NCBI GenBank assembly: GCA_038380435.1
Contig: JAWZYU010000017.1
Span: 25,791,283-25,855,282, forward strand
Length of the DNA: 64,000 bases
DNA from: Ryuthela nishihirai
Lineage: Eukaryota; Arthropoda; Arachnida; Araneae; Heptathelidae
Direction: 5' to 3'
Below are positions 1-11,252 of the stretch, one piece after another (position 1 is the stretch's first letter; each line of letters starts with the position of its first letter). The notes under the pieces are model-generated. The model was not told where the DNA came from. It saw only the letters and a list, made by a program, of their open reading frames with translations, and made no database searches. Position numbers and translations under genes: made by a program.

Positions 1-559
1 TCTATTCCTAACAAATCTGTTGGATCACATGGTGTAAAATCATCATCACCCAGGCATCACAGTAAGACAGGTAGTCATACCCATGGCAGTCATCCTAGTT
101 CATTACAGTCAGCATCATCACATAGTTCTTCAAATTTAGTGTCATCTGTGACTAAGCCAGAAAAATCAAAGCCACCACCAAAACCAAAAAGAAATAATTC
201 TATGGCCCCAGTTGTTCGAATGGAACGAATTCCACCAAGTTTAATGAAATCTGCAGCAACACCGGTGGCAAACACTGTTCCTTCAGATAAAAAAGAACTA
301 CCTTCTCCACAACAGCCTCCACCTATAATGCCTATAACAGCCTCTTCATCAACATCAGGACCAGGACCTGGGAAAGCACTCTTATTAAATTCTTCACCTT
401 GCAATCCTTCCAGCCCCAGTTGTGGACCATCTACTGCTGGAATTGCCTCTTCACTCTCAATAGGAAAATCTGAGGGACCACACCAAGGAGTGAAGAAAAC
501 AACTACATCCAGTAAAAGCAAAAAAGTTCCCAAAGAAAGAAAATTATTGTTATGTAAAG
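1..559 (+). CDS. ATXN7: Ataxin-7 exon (5' end outside window), Ser/Pro/Lys-rich linker
   Basis: First visible exon; frame 1 is open from the first base, so the exon starts upstream. It encodes 186 codons plus one base. The protein is low complexity: His/Ser-rich (residues ~10-50), then Lys/Pro-rich around SKPPPKPKRNN (~55-65), a Pro/Ser-rich stretch, and a basic cluster SKSKKVPKERKL near the end. These look like disordered linker and possible nuclear-localisation segments ahead of the SCA7 domain. It ends ATGTAAAG/GTGAGA, a good 5' splice site, leaving phase 1. The identity rests on the next exons, which complete this frame as K-D-R-E-Y-D-P-N-K-H-C. The N-terminal region where vertebrate ataxin-7 carries its polyglutamine tract is not in the window. 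An open frame also exists on the opposite strand here; it is the antisense shadow of this exon. Confidence 0.9.
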
Positions 560-2029
560 GTGAGATGAGTTGCTATTTTGCTATGTTGGTCATTGGTTGG
601 TACATAGTTTCACATAAATAAAATATTTTGTCGTACATCTCTATAAAAATGTAGCAAAACTTTATCATGTTTTTAATTGTTTATTTTGATGTTAAGAAGA
701 TACATTTGAATTAAACTTTAATATTATGCTTTTTATACTGTTTGTTTTTTGATCTCTTTGCCTAATAAGTTTTTTGAATTTGCAGCTTACATTTTTTCCA
801 GTCTTTCAAACATTTATTCTATTTTTCTTTCTTTTGAAATTGTGTAAAAGTAGCTCAGTCTGTAGTATATCAAATCCATTTGAAGTTTCTTTCCTGTGTT
901 TGGATCCCAACTCTGCTAATCATTGAAATTCTCTCTTCACTATGCCCAGCACTTGGTAATAAAATGGGATATAGATGGTCTTAGAAAGAACTTCATCAAT
1001 TGGATGACTTTCCTCTAAACTGTGGTTAGTGTATAAGCTTAGCTAGGCCCTGTACATTTAAAAAAATTATATTGAGTAACATTGTTGGTATCCTTCATCC
1101 CATTTGCCCGTAACCCTTCCAGTGTCCAGCCTCAAAAACTGCTTTACATCCAGAGGCCAAGCTGTTTTCTTCCTATTGTTCGGTCCCTCAAAAAAATTAA
1201 CTTTAGAACTTTTTTGCTCTGTAACTAAATAAAGGAATTGTGGCATATTATATTGCCAAATCAGCATTTAATTCTGGATTTTCTAAAAATAAGATATTTA
1301 ATGAAAAAAGATTGCTGGTTTTTTTTAATAGGACTTTTGTTTAGAGTCATGTAGTGAAAAAATTCATCTGGCCAATGCAAATAGAAATTTGTAAAAAAAA
1401 ATTAATGGAAATAATTATAATGCATATGAATATAAAAGTTTTTTTATTTCCTAAAAAAAAAATCAAACAAGAAAACTACTCTTTTTATAATTTTTTTTCT
1501 TAGTACCATTCTTTGAAAAAAGTCCAGGCTTTTTGCCAATTGTGCTGAGTCAATAAACAGAACAAATTTAAAATTAAAAAAAACAACAGAGAAATAGGTC
1601 ATGTTATATACCAAATTAAACAGAATTTTGAATTTTCTGAAAATAAAAAAATTACAGAAATTTATAAACATAATAAGTTTAAATGACTTTTTTTACAGTG
1701 ATAGAGTGAAACTGTAGACCAGACTGTGCAATTAAGGCATTTTAGAAAACTTGATGGATAAAAGTAGTTAAATTATGTATTAGTTGAAAGGAAATTGCTT
1801 CCCAAATACTTATAATATTTACCTGAAACATAATTTTATACCTTCCAAGGTTCCTGATGATCATAGATATTGACAGAATCTGAAATAAGAAACCCAAGAC
1901 GAACATAAGACATCTTTTGCACAACACATGAAACTTCAAAGTTTTAAAAATAGAAATTACTATTTGAAATTTTCTTTACATATTATCTTTTAAAAATATG
2001 TAATTCAAGTTTGAAAAATTATATATTCT
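560..2029. other. Intron 1, 5' part: no recognised element
   Basis: AT-rich sequence with A and T runs and no ORF resembling a protein. Positions 1597-1614 share an 18-base stretch with 27719-27736, which may mark an old unrecognised repeat. I see nothing else that can be named. Confidence 0.6.
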
Positions 2030-2778
2030 TTTTTCATTTGCTGCATATTTTATTAAATTATAATATAAATGATTTGTTAAAGCCATTTGATTGCCATTTC
2101 TTAGAAGTGCTAAATGGTATTGCTGATTTGTTTGTTAACATTCCTCTTTGCTGAAGCAACCTTCTGCTTTAAGCTCACAAGTTTGATTGAATTATTAACA
2201 ACAAATTTTTCCTTAAAGTTACAAAAATCTCATAAAAATTAACAAAAAACTGCTATTTTTAAAAAACTGAATATTTTGGAAGTAATTACCACAATTTTTT
2301 TTCCGTTTTACACTTTTTTTCTGCTGTAGACCTATTTCAGTATTCCCAGAATTATCTTTTTCATTTATATCATTTATCCCAGCATGCTCTGCATCATTCC
2401 TGCTCTTAAAATTGAAACTGTAAGCAACAAGAGCTTTCTTAAACAGAGCTAGCAAGGCCATAGTTGTGAAGCTGCCTGTAGTAAAAAGTACATCACAGTA
2501 GACCAAGTGCAGTGATCTACACTGCTGGCCATTAAAAGTGCAATATCGGGAAGAACTCATCAGATTTTCCTGAAATATGCAAGATAGGTGGGTAGCCCAT
2601 GGGAGAATATGTAAATGATTCAAAGCACAGCACATACTCATATCGTGTGACAGTAATGCCCCCTGGAAGTGATATAAGAGGAGATTGCGATATAAGAGGA
2701 GATTGCAAAGAGCCAGTGTAAAGCACTGGAATTGTTTGCTCGCAGTTCTTGCACACTAGAGGATCAAGTATGCACTAT

Positions 2779-3182
2779 CAAAGAACACGGCATCCATATG
2801 ACCAGGTTTCCGATTTTGATCGAGGGAGAATTGTGTATGCACTGGTACTTTGAACAGCCAGCACTACATCACTGAGGTATTGGAACCTGTGGTCATACCT
2901 TATCTTCAGGGACTCTCTGGTGCTATTTACCAACAGGCTAATGCCCCACCACATGTGGCATGCATCGCCCAACAATTCCTGGATAGCCACCATATGATAC
3001 TTCTGCCTTGGCCTGCATGTTCACCGGATCTGTCCCTAATTGAACATGTCTGGTCCATGATCTCATGACGATTAGCACACCAGACACCAGCAGTTACTAC
3101 AACCGATGAACTTTGACTACGTATCGAAACTGCATGGACTGACATTCCTTAAACACACATTCGACATCTGATCCTCTCAATG
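2779..3182 (+). pseudogene. Tc1-like transposase remnant
   Basis: The N-terminal part reads RTRHPYDQVSDFDRGRIVYA, the DF-RGRI signature that opens Tc1 helix-turn-helix domains. It passes straight into the C-terminal DDE half (YQQANAPPH, then SPDLSLIEHVW and DIP), so the middle of the protein is deleted. The expected second catalytic aspartate in the QDNAPPH block is alanine (QANAPPH), and a stop follows MIS. The last codons resume after the nested LINE (SMLDRVAVVIATHGGYTRYW, from about 4160). Dead transposase; the family call is secure from the SPDL-IEH-W block. Confidence 0.85.
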
Positions 3183-4153
3183 CCAGCTGCAGAGTTGCAT
3201 GCTATCAGCATTGTCTTGGATTACATAGCAGCTAAGCGTCATTGTCGGTGTGTTCTTTACACCGACTCGCTTAGCTCACTACAGGCCTTGATCTCGGTGA
3301 GGCATCGGCCTTACCCTGTTCTTTCCAAGATCCACCAGCAACTCCATTGTCTAGTGGCCACAACCATGATTTTCTTCTGTTGGGTGCCTGGTCGTGTCAG
3401 GATCAGGGGAAATGACTTAGCAGATGCTGCTGCCTGGTCAGCCATGCCCTTATCCACCTCTCCACTGCCGGTTCCATATGTGGACTTCTGGCAGCATTTT
3501 TCCATTGAGCTCTGGGCTCAGTGGCAGAGATCTTGGTCTGAACAGATTGGTAACAAGCTTTTGGAGATCAAGTCCATTATCGAACCATGGCAGTCTTTTT
3601 TTCACAGGAATCGCAAGTAAGAAGTTGTACTTGTTCGGCTTTGCTTAGGTCATTCGTTTGTCATTCATTCCTTTCTTCTTCAGGTGGATGATGAACCTAA
3701 GTGCGAGTTTTGACACCATTTTAACCATTAAGCATACTTAATCATTTGTCCAGCTTTTAACCTTGAACATCAATTTTTATTTTACCTTTCATGATTTTAC
3801 GTCCAAGCCCCTTACACTCGGACATCTTTTATCTGATAATTCCTTTTTACCTACTGTCTTTGCTTTTTTACCTTTTACTGGTTATTTTAACAGATTGTAA
3901 TTTTATGGCTTTGTTTTTTATACCCTATACAACCTGGGTCTTTTACACCAGGATTGGTTTTTCTTTTATATATTTATTGTTTTACATGTCTTACTTTTGT
4001 ATTTTTTTTATCTGTTGGTTTTGTCCTTTACCTTTTTACTCTGTTGATTTTTAACTTTGGTTGTGGGTTTCTGCTTCTTTTACCCTTTTATTCATCTCAT
4101 TTAGCGCATTATGGCCTTAGCTGCCAATGTGCCATTAAACCCCAACCAACCAA
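3183..4153 (+). mobile_element. 5'-truncated LINE 3' end with RNase H domain
   Basis: The open stretch 3180-3620 reads as the RNase H domain of an I/Jockey-type non-LTR retrotransposon. It has AELHAI with the catalytic Glu, YTDSLSSLQAL with a catalytic Asp, and CWVPGRVRIRGNDLADAAA with the last Asp. The first catalytic Asp lies in the missing 5' part. Beyond a frameshift come a degraded zinc-knuckle-like segment (CEF..ILTIKH) and a 3' tail GTGCCATTAAACCCCAACC followed by AACC repeats. The flanks ctgatcctctcaatg (3168-3182) and ctgatctcaatg (4154-4165) are an imperfect target-site duplication inside the Tc1 transposase. Pseudogene. Confidence 0.85.
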
Positions 4154-4600
4154 CTGATCTCAATGTTGGACCGTGTAGCAGTGGTTATTGCCACTCATGG
4201 TGGCTACACAAGATACTGGTTTTTTTGTATTCCACAAGTCTAACCGAGCTGTATTTGTAATCATTTGATCCTTGTAACATAAGCTATTTATTCACTATGG
4301 CTTTTGATATCTCTTGTCTTTCCTGGTGGTGTATTATTGCTCACACATGCAGTCAAGTGGCCATATAGTGAATGTTTACAGTAAGCATTCTTCTTACACA
4401 TAAGATAATGTGACTGTGAATTTAGTTACTATTTATACTTTTATAATTAAATCTTCATTTTCATTTCTGTGATATTTATTTCCATAAATTATCCATCTTT
4501 CAGTCAGCTGATCTATCGATCTTCCTTTTGGAGTTATGCTACATTGGATGTCTGGCTTACAGGTTGTTGCCGATATTTTATTTAACATCACATTAGGTTA

Positions 4601-5112
4601 TATGTTAATATTTCTTTTATTATTTCTTCATTTTCTAGTAAGAGAACTTTGATCTTGTATCGTTTCCTAAAAATTAATGAAGTATTGAATATGAAAGCAA
4701 AGGACTTCCTTGACTTGGAAATCAGTCCTCCTATGGTAAGGCAATTTCAGCAAGGGTTTTAACCTCCCCCCCCCCTGTAGATTTTTCTTTTCATTATAAA
4801 TTTTTAAGTTTATATTCAACATTTTTCAAAATTTACCCCTCCCCCCAAATATAATTCCTGTACCACCCTGATGATATGTAGGTTTTTTACCCTTGGTGCA
4901 CAAACCTTTCGGCACTTAGCCAAGATCGTCAAACTTGAACATCCAAAGAATTCCTAATGTGTAGTAAAAGAGTCCTCCCCCCTTCCTTAGGATGACTAAT
5001 TTCGGTGTGAAGGATCCAAGACCTCATTCATTTTCAGGAAACTATAAGATCAAAGAATTTTTTTTTTACTGGAAAACAAAGAAATAATAAAAGAAAATTA
5101 ACTTATAACCTT
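4601..5112. other. Spacer between the inverted-repeat arms
   Basis: Contains a C-run and an AT-rich stretch. A 96-base open segment (4642-4737) is preceded by TTTTCTAG and followed by GTAAGG, resembling an exon, but it does not fit the ataxin-7 reading frame. No repeat family recognised. Confidence 0.4.
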
Positions 5113-5890
5113 GGGTGGGTGTTGGCTCAGTCGGTAGTGTGCCAGGCTCATAATCTGCTGTTCCCAGGTTCAAGTCCCACCTGGGCCAGCCTTGAAATTT
5201 ATCTCTATTAATCCCCACCCAGCCCTCAGTGAAAAAGGGAACATCAATGGGCTTGGAAAAGCCACCATCAAGTGGATGGAATGTAAAGTCGTAAACGCCT
5301 GTGAGGTAGAGCCATACACGGTGCATGTTAAAGAACATGCTGGATAGCCTGACAGGAGTTTACCATCTGTCTCCCGATAGCTGTCCAGAGAGTCCCCTTC
5401 TCACAATCTTCCCAAATCGTTGGCATCCTTGTTATCTGGCCATTTAGCCCATTGTGTGCAAAAATAAAGTGCTGCTCAGAGGGGGCGGGGGTGGCTCAGT
5501 CGGTAGTGCGCCAGACTCGTAATCTGTAGTTCCCAGGTTCGAGTCCCAGCTGGGTCAGCGTTGAGATTTATCTCCGCAAAATTCCCGGCCCTGCCCACAG
5601 TCAGTAGGGGACAACGATGGGCTTGGAAAGGCCGCCTTCTGTCGGATGGGACGTTAAGCCGTGGCCCCGTGTGCGGGAGAGCTATACCCTGTGCACGTTA
5701 AAGAACATGCTGGATGGCCTTGATGGGAGGCTACCATCTGTCTCCCAACAGCTGTTCCAGTGGGTACCCTCCCCCAACCTTCTCTGAGCCTTCGGGGTCC
5801 ATGTGACCTGGCCATTTAGCCCATGGTGTGCAAAAAAGTACCGCTCAGAGGTAAAACAACCCAACCCGCTGCTCAGAGCTAAAACATCCA
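5113..5890 (+). mobile_element. SINE-A copy, interrupted by a second SINE-A
   Basis: The head GTTGGCTCAGTCGGTAG (A box) and GGTTCAAGTCCC (B box) is tRNA-like, with a CTCATAATC loop as in elongator tRNA-Met. The usual SINE-A body follows (GGGCTTGGAAAAG, GTTAAAGAACATGCTGGA, GGCCATTTAGCCCATTG). Its tail is cut at 5481 by the nested copy and resumes at 5868 with GCTGCTCAGAGCTAAAACA. Confidence 0.85.
5482..5867 (+). mobile_element. Full-length nested SINE-A
   Basis: Complete tRNA-derived SINE with perfect-looking pol III boxes (TGGCTCAGTCGG, GGTTCGAGTCC) and a tail ending GAGGTAAAACAACCCAAC. It is flanked by the 11-base duplication GCTGCTCAGAG (5471-5481 and 5868-5878), which lies in the tail of the older SINE-A. 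Much less decayed than its host, so it inserted later. Confidence 0.93.
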
Positions 5891-6563
5891 TGCAACATAA
5901 AACCTAATGTTATGTTGAACAAAATAACCACAACAACTTGAAAGCCAGCCACCTGATGTGGCAAAAGATCGGTCAATAGATCAACTGCCCAAAAAGAAAG
6001 ATAATATACAGGAATAAAATAAATTTATATAAATGAAGGAAATAAAATACTAACTTTATGAAGGGAGATGATATCAAATGTGTTGGAAGGTATATGGACT
6101 TAAATCAACCATATAAACAACTGTCCCATGTAGCCACTTAGACGGCTCTCACCACTCTCATGTGTGAGCAAGCAATTAGTAACACCTGTGACTTCCTCTG
6201 CCATGACTGTGCGTTACAGCCAGTCGTGAAGAAGCTTTGGCTATGAAGGCTCTTTTTTAGTTAAAGTTTTGATTTGAGGAGTGAAAATGATGCATAGAAT
6301 GCTGGGATAAATGATAAAAATATTTCTAGGAACATTGAAATAGGTTTAAGGCAGAAAAAAGTGTTAAAAACAGCAACAACAAAGCTTTGTAATTACTTCT
6401 AAAATCTTCCATTTTAAAAATTGTTTTTTGTTAATTTTCAGGAGATTTTCAAAGCTTTAAGGAAAAATTTGTTAATAATTGTTGAAATCAAACTTGTCAA
6501 CTTAAATCATAGGGTTGCTTCAGCATAGAGTAATGTAAACAAATAAATCGTCAATACCATATA

Positions 6564-8028
6564 CAGGGTGATTCAAAACTTATCGTTCAAATTTCGTGGG
6601 GAGGTAGGGAATATGTCGGGAAACCGATTTCACATAGGAAAGTATGTCCGCAAACCTCATCTACATGAACAAAATGGACAAGTAAAGTGAACACAAGGGA
6701 ACATTACAGTTAAGTGGTAACGAATGTGACTTTTATTCCAACAAGGTAAAGTACAGGTTCACAGTAGGTGCTCAAAATTGCGACCATTTACACGGACACA
6801 GGATTCACAGCGCCCGTTGCATTGACCGCCGAACATTTTCAAAAACGCCTGGCATATCACGGACAATGCCTGCGGCGGCCACTATTCGTGCAACAAGGTC
6901 CATTTCACTGTCGACGGGGGTCTCGTACACGTTATTTCATGGCCCCCCACAAAAAGAAATCCATGGCGATAAATCAGGTGACCTGGTTGGCCAAGTGATC
7001 AGTCCACCTCTACCGATCCATCGAGCTCCGAATGTTCGGTTCAGGTAATCACGCGCAACAATTGTGCTATGGGCTGGAGCCCCGTCATGTTGATACCACA
7101 TATCTCGGCGGATATGCGCAGGAACAGCGCCCAGAAAAGTCGGTAACACTGTCTCGAGAAATATTAGGTATTTCCGGCTGTCCAATCGGGGCAGTAGCAA
7201 GTAAGGTCACAACAAACAGTCACCAATAATTCCAGCCCACACATTTACGGCAGAACGATGTTGCGCAGCATGACTTCTCGTACCATGTGGGTTGTCGTAA
7301 GCCCACACATGTGAATTGTGTATATTGAACACACCTTAACGAGTGAATGAAGCTTCATCTGTAAAAAGGACAGAAGCTGGAAAACTGGGGTCCACGGCAC
7401 CTTTCTGCATGAACCATTTTGCAAATTCCACACGCTTCGGATAATCATCAGGATGCAGTAACTGCACCCTTTGCAGATGGTAAGGATGCACACGTTCCTT
7501 GTGCAGTATCCGCCACACTGCTGACTGAGAGACCCCAAGCTGCTGAGCAATAGCTCGTGTGCTGGTATTCGGATTATCTTCGATGGACTGTAGGACTTGA
7601 TCTGCGACTTTGACAGTCTGCGTCAGTCGTCTTCTCCCCGTATCCTGCATGTTGCTGCGCAGTGAACCACGTCGCGCAGATTGCGATGCACACGTGCAAA
7701 CATTTGATGCTGCGGTATTCTTCTGTTGGGGTATCGGTCTTTGTAAACTTGCCTAGCTCAGCGGCCGCTTTCGCCAGCTGCCCCATATGCGAGATGCATA
7801 TCCGCTAGCTCTTGATGCGTAAAACAATTCATCTTATCACTAGTAAGTCAGCTCGTACACTGATGACAGCGGGAGTGGTCAGGCGAGCTGTACACTGGTT
7901 GGGCACACACAGCGCCCTCTACATACGCATGCATACATTTGCGGACATACTTTCCTATGTGAAATCGGTTTCCTGACGTATTCCCTACCTCCCCACGAAA
8001 TTTGAACGATAAGTTTTGAATAACCCTG
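6564..8028 (-). mobile_element. Mariner-like element with ~91-bp terminal inverted repeats
   Basis: Both ends begin CAGGG(T)(G/T)ATTCAAAAC and stay inverted-repeated for about 91 bases with three mismatches. The element is 1465 bp and flanked by TA on each side (6562-6563, 8029-8030). It is richer in GC than its surroundings. The only coding content is a broken transposase on the minus strand. Confidence 0.92.
6762..7832 (-). pseudogene. Mariner-like (IS630/Tc1/mariner) transposase, broken
   Basis: The start ATG (7832-7830) leads MNCFTHQELADMHLAYG, then an in-frame TGA after ~24 codons. After a frameshift come VKVADQVLQSIEDNPNTSTR and the helix-turn-helix AIAQQLGVSQSAVWRILHKE. The first catalytic Asp is in VLFTDEASFTR, with a TAA just after it (7338-7336) where related proteins have Glu. 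The second Asp is in WYQHDGAPAHS. LNRTFGARWIGRGG leads to SPDLSP, where a one-base shift moves the MDFFLWG block into another frame; the C-terminal VYETPVDSEMDLVARIV follows. Several independent lesions: no active enzyme. The WIGRGG-WP-RSPDL-PMDFFLWG group is common in arthropod genomes. Confidence 0.9.
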
Positions 8029-8125
8029 TATACCACATATCATGGCGATCAGATGGCTTTAACAAATTATTTATATCCCAGTTAAATAAAATATGCATCA
8101 AATGGAAAAAAAAGTATTATTTTTA

Positions 8126-10370
8126 TAGCCTAAATAATATATTTTTTATAAGATATATATATATATAAAAATCTTCAAATGGAAATTTTCATTTTTAAAA
8201 AATTATATTTTTTTTGTTGTTGTACTAAAAACAAAGATGTCCTCAATCTCTCATTTCAGATTCTGTCAAGTGGTATAATGTGGTATAATGTGTTGAGGTA
8301 TAAAAATATGTGTTGACACAGGATGAGTTAATAGCTGTTCACTGGTCTCCTTTCCTCATCTTGATTTGAACTTTGGAATCTATAATTTTACCTCTTGTGC
8401 TGCTCAGGGATGAAGCAATTCAACCAAACTGTTCTAAATATTTTTACATGCAAATTTCCAAGTACTTCATTGTATTATGTTGATCATAGTGAAGTTTTTC
8501 AGCCTGTCTTGTAATGTCTTTTAAAATTCCAGACTTGGAACTGACTGCGATGATCAGAATAATTTTTAATTGTTTTCAACAACCCCTCAGTGATTTTTAA
8601 TTTCATTTTATGACATAAATACATGATATTTCTATATTAAATCTTTCATTTGCTTGAATTTTTTCCTTTAAGATTTAAACTATATATGCACTTTTAGAAA
8701 TAATCTGTATGAAAATGATATTGAGGGAATAGTGCAGTAGGCCTAATTACTCACTGCCATAAAAATTATTTTGCTTTTAAAATGAGATAATTAAAAAAAA
8801 ATAGAAAATATATCTATAAAGATAAAGAACTAGAAAAAAATTCATATTTCATAGTATATTGAACTTTTGAGAAGCTTAATTGTTTTTGGTTCAGCCATAG
8901 ATTCCAACTGAATTTCTTATTGTGTTTCAAATATCATTATGGAAAAATCTTACATAAAAATATTTTTTATGCAAACTACTGAACAAGACAAAAAAAGGAA
9001 TACAAGACAAAATAATTAAAAATATGTAATCATGCCTTCAAAATGAAGTTCTAAAGTTCCAAAATATCATAAAAAATTGCTGCTTTGTGAGAAATAATGA
9101 ATCTTACAGTTGGTTTCCGATATTATTGCAATTAAAAATGATCATTCTTTGGTGTGGAATAATTAATTTAATAAATGACAAAAATAATTTTATATTATTT
9201 AAAACAAGTAATGTATTGCAAATGAATCTACATGTTTTGTTTAGCATCCTTTCTTCTAATGATCTATGACATTTTGTACCAACATTTATATTATTATGGT
9301 ACTGTCTGTAGCTACTTGTGACACAATGATTGGTAATGTGTAAGATATGTTAGTCATCCTTTATTGACTGTTAATTATAATTAATGGCTATTTTTTTGCT
9401 GTTAAGTATGTAATTCATACTAATGACTTTAACTGAATGAGGAAACAGACTTATAAGAGCTTTTGTAATTCTAAAATAGAAATCTTCTCTGAAGTACTAA
9501 ATTAAAAATTTTTTTAGACTGTCAGTCATATGTTTGCAACTTCTAATTAAGTAACAGAGCTCATATTAATGAATAAAACATATAAGGGTGTAAATTTCAA
9601 TACTACTGAAAACAATCTTAAACATGTAATGAATATCATTATGAATATTATGTTAAAAATATAATTTTTGTACTTGGCTTAGAAGCTGATTTGAAACCAC
9701 TGAATTTTTAAGTTTAATTGTTTTTGTGTAATTAAGCTTTCATTTTCCTATTAAATACATATATATATAATAATTTTTAGGTATAATAATAGAAGAACTT
9801 TATTAACTCTCTTCATGCCCTACTGATGGGTTGCTCTGCATGTCAATATACTTGAACTTTCTTGAGAAATTTATTTATTCAAGAACTGTAATCCATATAA
9901 CTTAAACCTATCTGAAACATCAATTCCATCTACAACTCACATTACAGTGAACTCACCTTAGATATTTCATTGTAAGTAAAGAAAAATTTAAGGTAATTCA
10001 AGTCAAAAGCAGACACATCAGAATTAAATTATTTGTACTGTTATTACTGTAGCAGACCAACTGAAAGTATATTGCTTCAATTTGTACATGTTTGAAGAAT
10101 GATAAGACTTAATATATCATATGGCTTATTCTAATATAGCTGTGCAATCAGACTGCACTAATTATTAAATAATTATAATTTTGTAATTCGTAAGTGTTTT
10201 TAAAATGTCATTGTGAAGTTAAGTAGAAAATTGCACATATCCAATCTTCCTTTTTCGCATTTTTTTAAAGTTATTCTCTGCCATCATTTCCTTAGTTTTT
10301 GCTCTTGTTTTGTTATCTGTCAATGTGTAATAAATGGTGTTTTTTTAATATATTTTATACACCACACATA
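8126..10370. other. Intron 1: no recognised element
   Basis: AT-rich sequence with short (TA)n runs near 8150 and no protein-like ORF or terminal repeats that I can recognise. Confidence 0.55.
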
Positions 10371-10449
10371 CACAGTCGTATCAGAATAATATGACCACCT
10401 ACCATTCATATACTATGGTAGGTGGTCATATTATTCTGATACGACTGTG
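10371..10449. mobile_element. 79-bp perfect fold-back MITE, Tc1-type ends
   Basis: Two perfect 34-base arms (10371-10404 and 10416-10449) around an 11-base loop, flanked by TA. The arm motif CAGAATAATATGACCACC resembles Tc1-family termini such as that at 44681. It is therefore a minimal non-autonomous element of two terminal repeats and almost nothing else. Confidence 0.85.
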
Positions 10450-11252
10450 TATATATATATGAATAGACACATGAAATAGACTGATATCACAATTGAATCA
10501 TATTTTTGAAACTAAATATATGAAATTAACACCCATTAAAGTGTCAGGTTTCTTGTAATGTGTGCAATTGTGGCCAGGATAATTTTTATTTTTTCCAATA
10601 GAAAATAAACTGAACTTGGTGTGACTAACAAATATATATATGTCATACTGCCAAATTAAAAGAGCATTTCATTCTGAATAAATGAAAGAAATTCAAATTA
10701 AAATGAAGGTTACTTATGCCTAATTTTAATAAACAATAAACCCTCTTTCGACATTTTAAAGCTTAAGGGTTATAGAAGGATTTATTTCATATTCATAAAC
10801 GGATCTTTCTGTGAGACTTCAAGTACTATTCCTTAGAACAGTTTGACTTTACTGAAACTTCAAATATGGGGAAAAAACGAAAATGTGTTTTATTTATCTA
10901 GTAATATTTTAGCTTACAGTTTGCTTTTATATTTATTATTAAGTTGTGCTGATATCAATAAGATTTCAAATGCAAGTATAAAGGTGAATTTCAAGAGAGA
11001 AAGTGAAAAGGAAACAAATGAGGTCAGCAAAAGTCTGAGAACCACTGTTTACTTCAGAATAAGACTGTTTAGTGGTTCAGCAAAAAATCCAGACTATGTA
11101 GAGGAAGTGTGAACAAAAAAAGTTTAGAAACATTGCCCCCCAGATAAGGGAATTTTACTATATAAGTCTGTTTGAAATCATTATCTTAGCATACCTACTG
11201 TAAACTTGTTAATGCTCCCCCCCATGTGATACTTAACACAATTAATCTAATA

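Larger units (their letters stand above)
2520..4335 (+). mobile_element. Tc1-like DNA transposon carrying a nested LINE fragment
   Basis: Begins CACTGCTGGCCATTAAAAG after a TA at 2518-2519, a typical Tc1-family terminus. A broken transposase follows. The right end is degraded and placed where homology to the inverted-repeat arm resumes (GCTCACACATG). An 18-base unit is tandemly doubled at 2671-2706. The element sits inside the inverted-repeat arm and itself contains the LINE fragment 3183-4153. Confidence 0.7.
2030..4600 (+). repeat. Left arm of a large inverted repeat, split by a Tc1 element
   Basis: The pieces 2030-2519 and about 4335-4600 are, read forward, diverged copies of the reverse complement of 5895-8125. 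Matching landmarks include TTTGTTAAAGCCATTTGA (2074 region), AACAAATTTTTCCTTAAAG (2200 region) and CATCACATTAGGTTATATG (4585 region). The two pieces are contiguous in the other arm, so the Tc1-like element between them is a later insertion. Net arm length is about 750 bp. It could be a fold-back DNA element or an inverted duplication; no coding sequence was recognised in it. Confidence 0.7.
5895..8125 (-). repeat. Right arm of the large inverted repeat, split by a mariner-like element
   Basis: 5895-6563 plus 8029-8125 is the diverged reverse complement of 2030-2519 plus 4335-4600. The piece after the transposon (GGCTTTAACAAATTATTTA, 8053 onward) pairs with 2060-2085. The left arm is continuous at this point, so the element between the two pieces is an insertion. 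Confidence 0.7.

Noticed and set aside
90..533. 147-codon open frame antisense to the first exon
   Set aside because: The plus frame continues in register into the SCA7 exons; the minus frame is its mirror with no motif of its own.
3791..4157. Membrane protein-like ORFs rich in Phe/Leu/Tyr
   Set aside because: They come from the T-rich, frameshifted 3' part of the nested LINE and have no start context or conservation.
5494..5560. True tRNA gene
   Set aside because: A and B boxes are good but the stems do not close and the sequence continues into the SINE-A body present in many copies; same for the other SINE heads.
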